Assembly: GCA_018697195.1 (NCBI GenBank)
Contig: CM031872.1
Location: 8,108,011-8,172,010 of the forward strand
Direction: 5' to 3'
Length of the DNA stretch: 64,000 nt
Source: Certhia americana
Taxonomy: Eukaryota; Chordata; Aves; Passeriformes; Certhiidae
Below the pieces are notes generated by a model, which saw only the letters and a program-made list of their open reading frames with translations, was not told where the DNA came from and made no database searches. This document shows, piece by piece, positions 13,013-24,450 of the stretch (its first letter is position 1; each line of letters starts with the position of its first letter). The translations under genes and the position numbers were made by a program.

Positions 13013-13589
13013 TGTTAAGAAGAAGGCAAACTGGACTCTTGGTTGTTCTCGCTCTCCAGGTTGTTTTTTATTTTCTGATCAGCAATTTCTGCACCTCAAG
13101 CTTTACACCAGCCTGGCCTGAGGGAGAAAAGGCACCAAAAAGCCTCCAACACACAGAATCAAGGTTCTCTTCAAGATAATTCACCCAATTATCACCAAGA
13201 ACAGACATTATTTCTCTTTTTCTACCTATAACTAACTAAATTTCCATTCACATAACACTACACTGTGGCAAATTGTGCCCAATGGTCCTGTGTCCCCAAC
13301 ACTGCAGAATATGGAGGAAATGAAGGAGGAGGAAGAAGCCTGAAACCCACCAGGATCCTCCAGCTTGTCTTCATCTACATACCATGCTAACAAACCCAAA
13401 ATTCTAAATTCTTCACCCTGTGATAAATTCCATATTATGCTACTATCTAATTTACATTCTTGAAAATTCTGTTTCATCCCAGAGCCTGGGAAGCCCTTTC
13501 CATGCCGAAGGTTAAAAGCAGTGTTTGTCAGAGGGTTTGGATCCTTCAAAACATGCAGAGAAACATTCTCTGCATTCTGGGTTCCAACA
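13013..13589 (-). mobile_element. Solo LTR, family A (minus orientation)
   Basis: This 577-bp block is the inverted counterpart of 59426-59997. Read on the minus strand it starts TGTTGGAACCCAG and ends in CTTAACA, giving TG...CA termini. On that strand it carries an AATAAA-like site shortly before the end at the position expected for an LTR poly(A) signal. No internal retroviral genes are present, so it is a solo LTR. No clear target-site duplication was found. Confidence 0.82.
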
Positions 13590-14843
13590 ACCACTAATTA
13601 CATTAAGCCCATTTCACTTTCATCTTTACCACAGAGCAGCCCAGGCTCTCCATGTCCCTCCTGTGGGTGGCACAGCCCCGGAGCACCCATGGGGACATTC
13701 CTGTGCCAGCTGAATTTGGCTCTGGAGGGGCAGCAGGCAGCAGCCCCCACTGCCCAGGCCCTGCAGAGCCCAGCACCAGCTGCTCCCTGAAATGGGCTGG
13801 AGCATCTGAGAGTCAGAAATCAGAGAAACTGGGCTGGATTCGAGCCAAGATCACATTTAAACTGAGATGGGGAGAGAAAGGAAAGGGTGTTCTGTATGGA
13901 ACAGCACATGGGGTCAGCACTTGAGAAATGGGATTTCCCTGCTGGGGAATGTGGGAGCAGCTCACCTTTCACCTGGCTGTGACCCAATTTCACCTCCTGG
14001 GAGGCTGGGGATTGCAGCAGAGACATCCACAGTGCTGGGCTCAGTGGTGTTTCTGGGTCAGAAAGGCTATAGAAGGTTTAAAAGATGAAAGCCTTTTTTA
14101 AAAAAGGTTTCTTCCTCCTGTTTTCATCATAAGGCAGGTTCCATGTGCTCTTGTACATGCTTGTAATATTTTTGATTTTATTCTTAGTAATTTCTTGTTC
14201 ATTTAGATCTAAGAGTAGGAGCAGATAGAAATAAATCACCCGTAAATAGCTTTGCTAATTATCAGAAATAGTGAGGAAGAGAGTTGAGAAAAATCAGACG
14301 GAGGGCAAAGAGAGTTCATCTCCTGAAGACAGCTAAGAGCCCTCAATGCAAAAGCACTTAACTAAGGGAATATTACCCTTTAATTGCCCTGAATAAGTCA
14401 GGCTGTGCCATTGATTAGATTCAATGAGTAAATCTAGGTGTGCTGTATTGTGTATTTTGATTAAAACCATGGTAAAAGCAAATGGTCTGTGGTGTTTGGC
14501 TGTGTCTGTCCAATTAAATCCCGTTATTGACCCCCTCTCAGGAAACATTTACGTGGCAGCCCCTTAATTGTTTGTCTTTCACATTAAAGGTTATTTTATG
14601 TGTAGTTCCTTTCCCTCCCAAACCAGCTCCTTCTCTCTTTGATTGAGTCAGCAGTGAGATCTGGGGATGAGCTCCCTGGGGATGGGGAGCAAGGAGCCAA
14701 GAGCAAGCAGAGACCCTGGGAAGCTGCTGAGGGGATGGGGATGGGCTGGGAGAAGGATGCTGAAGCAGGCCAGGCTGTTCTGGCCATGGGCTGGGGTTGG
14801 AGCAGAGCTGCTGCTGGTCCTGCAGCAACAAGAAGCTCCACCA

Positions 14844-14998
14844 TGAGAATCCCAGATGGGTTTGGGCTGGAAGAGACCCTAAAGGTCACCTCACCCCATC
14901 CCCAGATGGATAGGGACACCTCCCACTAGCCCAGGGTGCTCCAAGCCCCTCCAAGCTGGCCTTGGACACTGCCAGGGCTGAGGAAACTCCCCTTGGAG
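14844..14998 (-). mobile_element. CR1 LINE 3' fragment
   Basis: GAGAATCCCAGATGGGTTTG and GGAAGAGACCCTAAAGGTCA mark the antisense CR1 3' end. Confidence 0.88.
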
Positions 14999-15017
14999 CA
15001 GCCCTGCATGCCCTGGG

Positions 15018-15560
15018 TGTCAGAACCCTGGACACAGAAAATTTCAAGCTTTCTGTGCTGACAGAGACTGATTCTCAAAAATACACTCTACATGACCTAG
15101 AGCTATAAAAGAAGATTCCAAAATTGAGTGATAACACTAAGATTATGAGTGTGTAATTGAATGAAAGTGTGTTATATCACAGTGTGAAAGATTTAGAATT
15201 TAAAGTTTTGAGATATAGTAATATATATGTAACAAAAGAGAGAATTGAGGTGTAAGTTAGTCCTTCTCCTTCTTCTTCATAATTTTAGGTAATTTTAGGT
15301 AATTTTGTGTAATTGGTTAAAAAAGCCCTCAATGCAGAACAAGAGTAGTTAATTATTGAATTAAAAGTAAAAAATAAATTAGTTAACATCTCATAATTAG
15401 ATAATTTAAAGACAGAACTCAACACACCATTTCTGATCTATTAACTTAGTGTGTAGAAACACACAGCCAGCGAAGCTATAACATAAATGAGAAATAATAA
15501 ACATCTAAATCCAAACAAAACTTCTGCCTCTCGCTCTTTTAATCCTAACCCGAAAAAAAC
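15018..15560 (+). mobile_element. Probable LTR, AT-rich family
   Basis: Starts TGTCAGAACCCTGG and is AT-rich. It has AATAATAAACATC near the 3' end followed by a T/C-rich stretch (CTTCTGCCTCTCGCTC), the layout of an avian LTR R-U5 region. The ends are uncertain and no second copy lies in the window. Confidence 0.55.
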
Positions 15561-16050
15561 CCCAAATAAAGCCAAGGGGTACTCCTCACTGGGAAGGTGA
15601 TGGCCAGGGCTGCAGGAAAGGAGATGAAAGGTGATCCAAAGGCATTTCTGGGCTCTGCAGCACAGTGCAAGCAGCAGTTGGCTGCTTTCAAGTTGATTGT
15701 TTCAAAAGACATCTTGGAATGAATTAATAACCAGACACAGCTGCTACCTTGTTACCACAGGGGAGCGGTGCCTGAACAGCTCTGCGTGCCTCAGACACAA
15801 AAGGAGGATTAATCCTGGCCTTGCTCTGCTCTTGGACCACTCACACAAGGCCCGGTGGTGGGAAGTATCATGCTCTGTTCTGCAGCTCAGGGCATTCATG
15901 CCCCTGCAGGACAGCAGCCTTTGGCTCCTGAGTCTGTTTCAGGTGCCAGACCCCTGCACCTGGAGAGGGGGCCTTGCTGTCACTGCCTGGGGACACCAGC
16001 ACTGTGCACAGAGGGAGGAGAGTGCTCCTGGGTGCTCAAAGCCAATATAG

Positions 16051-16486
16051 TGATCCCTTAGGATTTTAGCTTTTCATATTTTTTTTTTTTTCATCTATTT
16101 GTAATCCTGCAATTCTTTAGTACATCACTCCACACACAGTGGGAGCTGCTGCTCTCCCATTTGGGTCAGACACAACAATTCCTCTCCTGGCAATCAAGGA
16201 CACCTCATTGCCTCAGGCCTGAGAAATGTAAACCAAAGTGAGTTGGGGGGAGCAAACTTGGGGTAAATGACTTCATTATCTGCAGCTGTAATTGGCAGAT
16301 TAACCTCCAATATGCAAATAGCCCAAACTTATCAAAGTGTGAAACCTGTGACCCAGGGTCCAGTTTGGGTGCAGCCCCTGGGAGGCTTTGTCTGCCCAAA
16401 TGTACCTGAAGGCCCTTCAATATTAGAACTGCTTTTTGTTCCCTTAACTCTGTCTGGCCTCTGTTTTTAGGTAGCCCCAAAAGGCA
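16051..16486 (+). mobile_element. Solo LTR, family B (plus orientation)
   Basis: Starts TGATCCCTTAGGATTTTAGC and ends CCCCAAAAGGCA. It aligns along its whole length with the reverse complement of 28390-28789. It contains GTAATCCTGCAATTCTTTAG and an AAGGCCCTTCAATATTAGAA stretch where the other copy has CTTCAATAAACA, so the poly(A) signal seems mutated here. It is upstream of exon 7, and its inverted partner is downstream. Confidence 0.82.
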
Positions 16487-17799
16487 TCAATAGGGAGTGA
16501 CCAGAGGAAGGTTGTCTTGTGACACCCAGCTGTGAGCAGAGACAGCAGCTCCAGGATGGCTGATGGAGCAGAGTCACCTGGAACAGGCTAGAGAGATGCT
16601 TTTGGGGATTTAGGAACTGGCTATTTGGGTATTTTAGCATGCTGGGTGCATCCTGTTACAAGTGCCAGGTCTGAGGTGGGAGCAGCTGGGGGCTGAGCAG
16701 AGCTCAGACATTTTAGGGAGAGCACTCCAAGGGCTGGAGAGTTTGTGTGGGCTTTAGATGTTTGAGGTGAAGATCACTGTGACCCTGAAAGTGCCCCACA
16801 GATTCCTCAGTTTCCCTCAGTGCAGCTGTGAGAGCCTTGTGCTGTCACATTTAGGGGACCTGGATCTTTCCATGCCCGGGGCACTCCTGGGGCCAGGTGT
16901 GGGCACTGCTCAGGAGGTGCTTATGAAACACCCCATGGATGGTTTTAACCAGAAGGCTCAGAAGCAGTGTGAGAGCCCCTTGTGAGCCCCTCCTGAGTTT
17001 CTGGATGTAATTCTGGCACATTCTGTGGAGTATTTAATTTCTCTTGCCCTCCTGTTACATTTCTGTGGGCACAAGTGGCACTGACAGACGGCCAGACGTT
17101 ACAGCAATGAAATGTTGTAGCTGGAACATAAAAATTGATTTGATCTCTTGGCTCCTCCTGCTTAATGAGTGAGCCTGGAGCTCAGTGGCTCAGTGGATGA
17201 GGGCTCAGGGCAGACAGAGCTGCCTGTGAGACTCTGGGAGCTTTCCCTGGGGAAAGGAGTTTGGTTTTCCTGGCAGCAAAGAGGTTTTGAGTCATTAAGG
17301 AATCTCCCCGTGGCAGAGCCAGTGCTGTACTCTGTGCTTGGGTTCCAGCTCACTTGGGAGCCCTGGGAAAGGTGTTGCATATCCAAGGAAGCTCTGCCTT
17401 TTCAGGAGCAGTTTGTCACCACTTTTGCCTGGTGTTTGTCACCGTATCCCAAGTGGAGTTTGTCCTGGACCCTCGTGAGCAAGGCAGAGAAAACAGAGCC
17501 AGGCCCTGCCCTGCCCTGAGCAGGAGGTAATCCAGCAAATGCTTTGGGAAGGATGGTTAATTGGTTGCATTTCAACACATCTCGTTTTTAAGGGCTTTGA
17601 TTGTGGCACAGAATTGTGGATCTGTCGCCAAGTTTGGGCTTCAAATGGAGAAATAAATGATAAACGATCATTTGGCAGCAGTGAACCCGCTGCACTCCCT
17701 TTGCATGTTTATGTGGTTTTTCTTTCTCCCATCTGTTCCTCCTCCCCATGGGCTCTCCAGCCCCCCTTGCCTGGCTGACAGCATTCCCAGCCTGACAAA

Positions 17800-17845
17800 A
17801 CCATGGAATATCCTGAGCTGGAAGGGACCAATCGAGCCCTCCCTG
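17800..17845 (-). mobile_element. Short CR1-type 3' fragment
   Basis: CCATGGAATATCCTGAGCTG followed by GAAGGGACCAAT resembles the antisense terminus of the same CR1 subfamily as 24380-24450 and 60108-60400. Confidence 0.6.
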
Positions 17846-17981
17846 CATGGGATCTGCTTGCTGCACCCAGAGATGTTTGATTGACAAGATGAGAACTGAA
17901 GAACAGCCCCTAAATAAAAAACCCTGGGATTGTTCTGAAAATTGCCCCAGGCACTTCCCTACTCCTTTTTTCTGCTTCCAG

Positions 17982-18053
17982 ACAAATAGTGCTGCAGGCA
18001 ACACCTGGAATTTGCTTTACTTCATCCCTCTCATCATCACTGGCTCTTTTTTC
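17982..18053 (+). pseudogene. Decayed duplicate of CACNA1B exon 7
   Basis: After a pyrimidine tract and TGCTTCCAG acceptor, 72 bases read TNSAAGNTWNLLYFIPLI, then ITGSFF in frame. I count 10 differences from true exon 7 over 72 bases, about 86% identity. The changes include Asp to Ser, the second Trp of WNW to Leu, and Ile to Thr inside IS6. After the last Phe codon the copy loses the rest of IS6 and the donor: the sequence runs CCTCCTGTTGGGAAGG where exon 7 has the final 11 codons and GTAAGG. Beyond this, weak likeness to the start of intron 7 resumes (GGGAAGGAAGCACTGA against GGGTAAGGCACTCATGA). A partial exon duplication followed by a deletion of roughly 25 to 30 bases explains it. It cannot make a working IS6 and probably is not spliced in, although its acceptor still looks usable. 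Confidence 0.85.
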
Positions 18054-18424
18054 CCTCCTGTTGGGAAGGAAGCACTGAGGATGAGTTTCCTTGTTCCCTC
18101 CAAGCCCATCTGCAGAGATGCAGGGCAGGAGAACAGGGCAAGGAGAGAGCTGAAAGCAAAGAGAGAGAAGAATGGAAAGACAAAACAGGGAATGAAGAAT
18201 TGGGGTGGGATGTCAGGTGTTCCAAAGGCCTTCAAAACCCTAATTGGGCAGCTCAGAGCTTTCCCTGAATTTCTGCTCCTGTTTTCCCAGCCTGTTTCTC
18301 CTCAGATCCATTTGTCCCCCTGAGTAGGGGAGTTTGTGGTGGGGTTGGTGAGTGTCCATTCCTCTTTTCTGACACAGACATTCCTGATGGTGTTTGCTAT
18401 TGATGCCTCAGAGGCTGACCTGGA

Positions 18425-18840
18425 ACAGAGCCCAGCCAGAGCAAAAGGATAAATCAGGGATTTATTAAAAGGCCTCAATGGATATACTCTGAGCAGTGCC
18501 AGAGCCTGGCTGGGTCACACCCAGGGTGAGCCCCAAAATGGTCACAAAATGGACAACCAGCCATGAGGTTCTTTAGGGTTAGGGTTAAGTTTTCTAAGGT
18601 TAACTTTTTAAGTTTTGTTCCATCAGCATATTGGAGTTAATTGTCCTGTTACAGCTCCAGGTTATGAAGCTCCATCCTCCTGGTTTTTCTCTCTTCACTT
18701 CACCCTTGTTTCTGCTCTTGGGCCTGATATTTGTATTTACTGTCCTTGGTCTCAAGCTGGAAAATGAATTTTTTTGTCTGCTTACTCTGTGAAGTGAGCT
18801 CACCAACACTTAATATGAAACCCAGAACTACCCACTAAAA
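18425..18840 (-). mobile_element. Probable LTR fragment
   Basis: The minus strand has TTTTAATAAATCCCTG as a poly(A)-like signal and a middle part of avian LTR character (GGAGTTAATTGTCCTGTTAC, TGTCCTTGGTCTCAAGC on plus). The boundaries are uncertain. Two TTAGGG units near 18577 are part of it and look incidental. Confidence 0.45.
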
Positions 18841-18980
18841 CAGCCCAAAATCTGAAAAATATAGAAGCTAAAACTTAAGGTGTCTCTTTGGAGAGATGCT
18901 TGTCTGGTGTTTGATCCAGAGCCTGTTCCTGGAGGAAGGATTTCTGCAGACATGCACCCTATTAACCAAACCCAGGGGTA

Positions 18981-19745
18981 TTTACTTGTGTCGGTGCTAC
19001 AAATGTTATCTCCTGGGAGAAATACTCTGACAGTTTGGGGTTGGCTGTTCATTGGGTGATTCTTCCAGAGACTTTTGAGGTGGTACCAAGTAAGTACACA
19101 GCTGAGGGGTAAAGCACACTTAAAGCGCTTCCTTTTCTGAGTCCTGCAAGAAAAATTATTATTGGAAATATGATTTGGAACACTGGCCAAAAAGCATCAC
19201 AGATAATAAGTTAAAGGCACCAATATCAGTTAGAATTAACACAGTTTTTGCCAGCTGGTGTTTGAGAGCAGTTTTCTGGGGGCTCTGCCTTTGGGCAGGG
19301 AGCTGAGCTCAGGGCTCCTGTTTTTCTTTACCCTCTGCAGGAGGAGGGAGAAGGACAAGGAGAATGTACGAATTTACGTGTATCAGTGCTATAAATGTTT
19401 TCACCTGTCAGAAATGCTGTGAGGTAGGTTTTGCCTGTTCATACAGAGCCTTTTGAGGTGGCACCAAGGACATGCATGGCTGAGGTAAAGCACATTTAAA
19501 ACATTTCCATCTGTGAATCCTGCAAGCAAAATTACTCTTGGGAATATGATTTGGAGCAGTGAGCAAAAAGCATCACATGTAATAAGTTAAAGCACCAATA
19601 GCAGAATTAATGCAGTTTTTGCCAGGTGGTGTTTGAGCATTCCTCTGTAGGCTCTGCCTTTGGGCAGGGAGGTGAGCTCAGGGCTCCTGCTTTTCTTTAT
19701 GCTCTGCAGGAGAGATAAAGATGAGAAGAATGTGTTTAGGTCTTT
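18981..19745 (+). repeat. Tandem duplication of about 390 bp (two copies)
   Basis: Copy 1 (about 18981-19372) and copy 2 (about 19373-19745) align from TTTACTTGTGTCGGTGCTAC / TTTACGTGTATCAGTGCTAT to CTCTGCAGGAG. Both contain CCTTTGGGCAGGGAG, ATAAGTTAAAG and CTGGTGTTTGAG / GTGGTGTTTGAG. The copies differ by many substitutions and small indels, so the duplication is not recent. It lies between the decayed exon 7 copy and exon 7. Confidence 0.9.
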
Positions 19746-20297
19746 ACTTTCCTTTTTGCTCCCCTTCTTCCTTTCCTTCCACCCAACATCAGATCCTCAG
19801 ATTGCTGCATTCTTCCCGAACAAGAGAGGAATTTGCATTTTCCTCAGCACTGGGATTCTGTCAATGGCCATGTGGCATTTTCCTTTTCAGCACTTCCCCA
19901 AAAAGCTCCCTCGTGGCTGATGAATGCAGAAACTTTGTCATAAATTCCACCACCCTTCCCTCCCGTTCATCTCCCCCTGCTGCCGGCTCAGGGTGGGTTT
20001 GGCTGACAGGAGCCCGAGTTGCTGAGTGAGCAGATGTGGAATTCCATCATTCCAGAGATCCCGGGTTTCTTGCAGACTCCTTGTCTGTGTGTGAGCAGAT
20101 TCTGGGCTTAACTGCAGCCTGACTTTAGGGAAGGCCGTGGTTCCTTGCTGGAGTGGCTCAGTTCAGATGGAAATGTGGTGCTGATGCTGAGCATGAGGGA
20201 GTTTGAGCCGAGGTGGGCAGGGAGGAGGCAGCTGTGGAGAGCCTGCACAGGGTTAGGCCAACTAAAAATGTGTTTTGATCCTGCAGCAGAGTCAGCC

Positions 20298-21065
20298 TGG
20301 AGCTGTGGAATTGTTTAGGTTGGAAAAGGCCTATAAGGTCATTGTTCCCCAGCACTGACCCATGTCCCCTACACAGCATCTAAATCCCTCCAGGGATGTG
20401 ACCCCACCACAGCCCTGGGCAGTAGTGCCAGGGTTGGGCAGCATTTCCATGAAGTAAAATTTCCCTAATATCCAGTCTAAACCTCCCTTGGCCCATCCTG
20501 AGTCCGTTCCCTCCCCTCCTGTCCCTGTTCCCTGGGAGCACAGCCTGACCCCCCGGCTGTCCCCTCCTGGCAGGGAGTTGTGCAGAGCCACAAGGGCCCC
20601 CCTGAGCCTCCTTTGCTCCAGCCTGAGCCCCTTTCCAGCTCCCTCAGCCTCTCCTGGGGCTCCAGCCCCTTTCCTGGACATGCTCCAGCCCCACCAGGTC
20701 CTTCCCAAATTGACAGGCCCAGAACTGGACAGAGGATTTGAGGTGCCCCAGCACAGGAGTGGTCACTGCTCTGGTCCTGCTGGACACCCCATGGCTGGGA
20801 CAGCCCAGAGGCCATTGGCCTTTTGGCCATCTGGGCACACCTGGGCTCCTGTCCAGTCACTGTTACAGCAGCCCCAGGGCCTTTCCCAGCTTTCCAGCCC
20901 CTCTGCCCCAGCTTGCAGCTGTGACCCAAGGACAGGACTTGTTGACCCCCAGCCCATTGATGTGACCCCATGGATCCATCCTGGGCTGACCCCTCTGCAG
21001 GGCCTGCTGCCCTCCAGCACATCCACATCCCACCCAGCCCAGCATCACCTGTGAGCTCCATCCCC
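20298..21065 (-). mobile_element. CR1 LINE fragment (about 770 bp)
   Basis: Antisense CR1 3' portion, longer than most here: GGAATTGTTTAGGTTGGAAA, then AGGTCATTGTTCCCCAGCAC, CCCAGAACTGGACAGAGGAT and CCCCAGCCCATTGATG. It reaches into the C-terminal coding part of the LINE but keeps no long ORF. It ends about 270 bp before exon 7. Confidence 0.88.
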
Positions 21066-21338
21066 TCATCAGGTCACTGACAGAGAGAGCAGAGGGCTCT
21101 CCCCACTAGAGCTGAGATCATAGAGATGTACTGAATCCTGGTGTGGATGTTGGGACAATCAGTTCTTTGGCTGGAATTTCAGCTGCTGAACACAGCAGAA
21201 CTGACCAGGACATCAGTGGTGGACACTCCTATGGAATTCCAAGGGGAATCTCGTCTGCCCTGCAGGTTCTGTGTGGTGTTTTCCTTCTGAGGTGAAGTAA
21301 TGCTTGTGTTTGTCTCTCCCTTCTCCCTTTGTTTCCAG

Positions 21339-21442
21339 ACGAACGACGCTGCAGGAAATACCTGGAATTGGCTTTACTTCATCCCTCTCATCATCATTGG
21401 CTCTTTCTTCATGCTCAACTTGGTGCTGGGCGTCTTATCAGG
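21339..21442 (+). CDS. CACNA1B: CACNA1B exon 7: end of domain I pore loop and IS6 segment
   Basis: This 104-bp exon encodes about 34 residues of the alpha-1B subunit, the pore-forming protein of presynaptic N-type calcium channels in the plasma membrane. It begins in phase 0 with [11 protein letters not shown], the stretch after the domain I selectivity filter. It continues through the hydrophobic IS6 helix ([13 protein letters not shown], then [11 protein letters not shown]), which lines the inner pore and gate. The acceptor is a pyrimidine-rich tract ending in TTTCCAG; the donor is GG|GTAAGG. The last two bases (gg) join the first base of exon 8 to make the Gly codon. IS6 is nearly invariant across Cav2 channels, so this exon alone does not separate alpha-1B from alpha-1A or alpha-1E; the later exons do. 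A decayed copy of the exon lies at 17982-18053. The start of the protein is outside the window. Confidence 0.97.
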
Positions 21443-22507
21443 GTAAGGCACTCATGAATTTTTGTTCCCCCCTGGATATTAGAAGGGAAGATGTGTTGAT
21501 TTGAGCACTGAGGGAGAGAGAGAGATGGGTGGCAAACCACACTGTGTTCCCCTTCCCTGTCCTCTCCTTGCAGGGGATATTTCTGTAGAGCCCTAGGATG
21601 GGGACAGGCTGGTGAAAAACCCTGAGCTGAGATGATTCTGAGTCCAGACCCAAGAGTGAAGTGAACTCCATGGAATTAGACTGATTTGGGTCAGTGCAGC
21701 CAACATTTCTGGGTTGCCTTGAAAAGCCATCAGGAAGCTGCTGGTGCCAATAAAATGCTGGAGTAGGACGTGGGAATGTTGATAATGCATTTGGTGCAAC
21801 CATGCAGCCTGGGGAAAGGGGAGGCTCAAACTCAAGGCAATTCAAAGATCTCAGGTTTGGGATTTTTTTTTTTGGTGGTGAGTTTTTGTTTTCTTGCATT
21901 TGATGTGTTTGTTGACTTGTTTTGTTGTTTGATCTCTACCTGCTCGAGCCAATGTCTGGATTTTGGGGACACGCTGGCCCCTTGACGTTCAAACCCCAGG
22001 GGCTAGCCATGGATTTGGTGTTTGTTGCAGCTGAGTTTTGGGTTTGGACCTTTGAAGGAATCAAGGTGCCAAGTCTGAAGCTGGAACATTCCCAGCATCT
22101 GGGGAGATGTGATCTGGAATTAACACACTCCAGGACTATAAAGCTCTCAGACTTTGGCACCTCATTCTGCACTGAGTTTCTTCTTAGATCATGTAGGTGA
22201 TGGAGATCACTGAAATGTATTAAAATCTGCACTTTTTTTCTGCCTCTTGGCAGCAGGGGAAGAAAAAATGAGTTGTTGCTGCTGTGTGGTCAAAGCCCCT
22301 CAGTGCTGCCGCTTTCCTCTTGCTTTCTAGAAGAAAGGAAAGTGTTTCCAAAGAACATATCAATGCTGATTTGTATTATTTTGTTATTATTTTCCTTCTC
22401 AAAGCACAATCTGTGGGCAGCAGTGCAGTGGTGTTTGAGGAAGGGAGAGGGCTGTGGGTGATGCTGTGTCACACCCTTCAGTGCAGGAATAATCCTCAGG
22501 ATCAAAA

Positions 22508-22558
22508 ACTGATCAAATCCATTTATAACTGATCAATAACTGATCAAATCCATTTATA
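22508..22558. repeat. Short tandem duplication
   Basis: AACTGATCAAATCCATTTATA occurs twice about 28 bases apart, separated by a partial AACTGATC unit. Confidence 0.85.
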
Positions 22559-23057
22559 GAGCATCCTGGTCTACAGAGGCTTTGTCTAATGGCTGATTTT
22601 CAGGCATTACCCCAGTAGGGCTGAGTGTGGTTCATTTGGTGCCTCATCTCCCTCGTTCAGCAGTGGGATTTAAACCAACCCAAAATCCTGCAGGCTCCTG
22701 TTCCTTTGTGCTGGAATCAAAGAGGTTTGGTGAGCAGGAGCTGGAGACCTCTCACTGACTCTCCTGCAAGCCTCTTGTTGCTTGGGGCAAAATATGAATA
22801 TTATAAAAATGTGCATCTCCTCTTAAAAACACAGCTCTGTGCAGGATTCCCTGTGTCAGTGGTGAGGATGAGAAAATCTTCCTCACAGAGGGGAGCTTTT
22901 AATTTCTGTTTCACAGAGTGGTTTGACATCCTTGCCTGGAATAATTCCTGGGGAGAGGCTGAGGAAATAAACATCACAGCACAGGTGTGGAGCACAGGGC
23001 TCCTGGTGGGCTTGGAGTTGCTGAGCAGGGAAGGAAACAGCTATAACATGTATAAAA

Positions 23058-23248
23058 ATCCTTCCCAGTGAGGGTGGGGAGGCCCAGAGCAGCTGTGGCT
23101 GCCACTGGATCCCTGGAAGTGTCCAGGGCCAGGTGGGATGGGGTTTGGAGCAGCCTGGGATGGTGGAAAGTGTCCCTGCACATGGCAGGGGGTGGAACAC
23201 GATGAGCTTTAAGGTTCTTTTAAACCCAAACCATTCGATGATTCTATA
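23058..23248 (+). mobile_element. CR1 LINE 3' end
   Basis: Sense CR1 tail: GAGCAGCCTGGGATGGTGGA, CATGGCAGGGGGTGGAAC, ending CCATTCGATGATTCTATA. Confidence 0.9.
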
Positions 23249-23839
23249 TCCAAATGGAGGAGAGATAAGAAAACACCAGAAGAAAGGAAAGCCCCTCAGA
23301 AAGCAGAGACTGTTGTCAATGAGCCCAGACAGCAGCATGAAAAAAAAAGAAAAAAAAGAAATTTCTTTGCAAGTTATTCTTTGCCTGGGTGTGTGCATGG
23401 AGAAAGGCACAGGGAAGCTGACAGCCATGGGATAATGGGATAGAGCTTCAGCCAAGGGCACGAGGCCATCACATCCCAGGGACTGCATCAGCCCCAGCTC
23501 CAGAGACTCCTGGCAACACGCCCCGCTTCCTGCTTCAAAAAAAACAAAGTGGGTTGAGGGTTAGGGAATCCACCAACAGGCCTTGGACAGGGTTAGCTCA
23601 GCAACTGCTCATCTGCTGCTGATTTTCACAACCTGTGCTCCTCAGGGGCCTTAATGTGATCCCACAGGATCCCTGGGGAATGCTGTGCTCTGCTCTCCTT
23701 CCCCTCCCACTCCAGAGAGGGAACAGAGGGCACAACGAAGGGGTGTGATGCCCCTCAGCAAAGCTGAGGTGGGGTCACCACCTTTTGGAGCTTGTGTGGG
23801 GTCTTTATTATGTTCTTTTTCTCAAAATTCTGTTGGAAT

Positions 23840-24379
23840 TGTCAGGAAAATTAATCTACAAACACCAGAGGGTTGATATCCAAAAAGGAGATAGAGGAGT
23901 CCTTTGACTTTATTCCAATAAAGGCAGAGGCCATGGGGCATTCCCTTGGGGTCTCTCCAATTTTTGGAGGACACAGCCTCCCTTTTATCCCAATTTCTCA
24001 CCTTTTTATCCCAATTTCTCACCTTTTTATCCCAATTCCCTGGCTGCTTTCCCCTCTCTCTTTCCCCACTGGCTGAGGTACTTGAGAGGCACAGACTTCC
24101 CAGAACACCTGATCCCTCAGAATCCCCTCTAATGTAGAACCCTCCCTTTTCATTTTTAATTCTTATGGAATTTATGGGCTTTCCCCATTGTTTCTTTCAT
24201 CTTTCAATATCCAATTTCATTTCTCAGTTTTTCTACAGTTTGTTTGTAAAGGTAAATATCTTTTTTCCCTTCATCAATCAGTGGCACCCTTCCCATTGTT
24301 CCCTTTCTCTCTCAGTGCTGGTTTGATCTACCAGCAGCCCCACAGCTTGTTTGGAAAGACAAATTCCTCCTTCCTCTCA
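23840..24379 (+). mobile_element. Solo LTR, family C (plus orientation)
   Basis: This 540-bp element starts TGTCAGGAAAATTAATC and ends TTCCTCTCA. It is nearly identical to the reverse complement of 33615-34152, with about two differences over one 200-base stretch. GAAT precedes and follows it, a plausible 4-bp target-site duplication. It contains CCAATAAAGG and three tandem units of TATCCCAATTTCTCACCTTT. No internal viral genes remain. Confidence 0.88.
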
Positions 24380-24450
24380 GAATCACAGAATATCCTGAGC
24401 TGGAAGGGACCCCCAGGGATCATCGAATTCAAGCTGCTCAGGCTGTGTTT
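24380..24450 (-). mobile_element. CR1-type 3' fragment
   Basis: GAATCACAGAATATCCTGAG and GGAAGGGACCCCCAGGGATC form an antisense CR1 terminus abutting the family C LTR. Confidence 0.7.

Larger units (their letters stand above)
1..21338 (+). other. CACNA1B: CACNA1B intron 6 (3' part)
   Basis: The window opens inside the intron preceding exon 7; no exon 6 sequence (domain I pore up to the selectivity filter) is visible. The intron contains CR1 fragments on both strands, four LTR-like elements, tandem repeats, a decayed exon 7 copy and a local tandem duplication, all listed separately. Between these, for example 81-2090, 2900-4500, 7130-8950 and 9370-10780, I see only unique-looking non-coding sequence. 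An AT-rich block at 14090-14600 and a shorter one at 6440-6610 look less decayed than their surroundings and could be conserved non-coding elements. Confidence 0.9.

Noticed and set aside
18570..18590. Telomere-like TTAGGGTTAGGG
   Set aside because: Only two hexamers within a probable LTR; too short to be an interstitial telomere.
20477..21061. ORFs of nearly 200 residues on both strands
   Set aside because: GC-rich CR1 3' sequence; no reverse transcriptase or endonuclease motifs.
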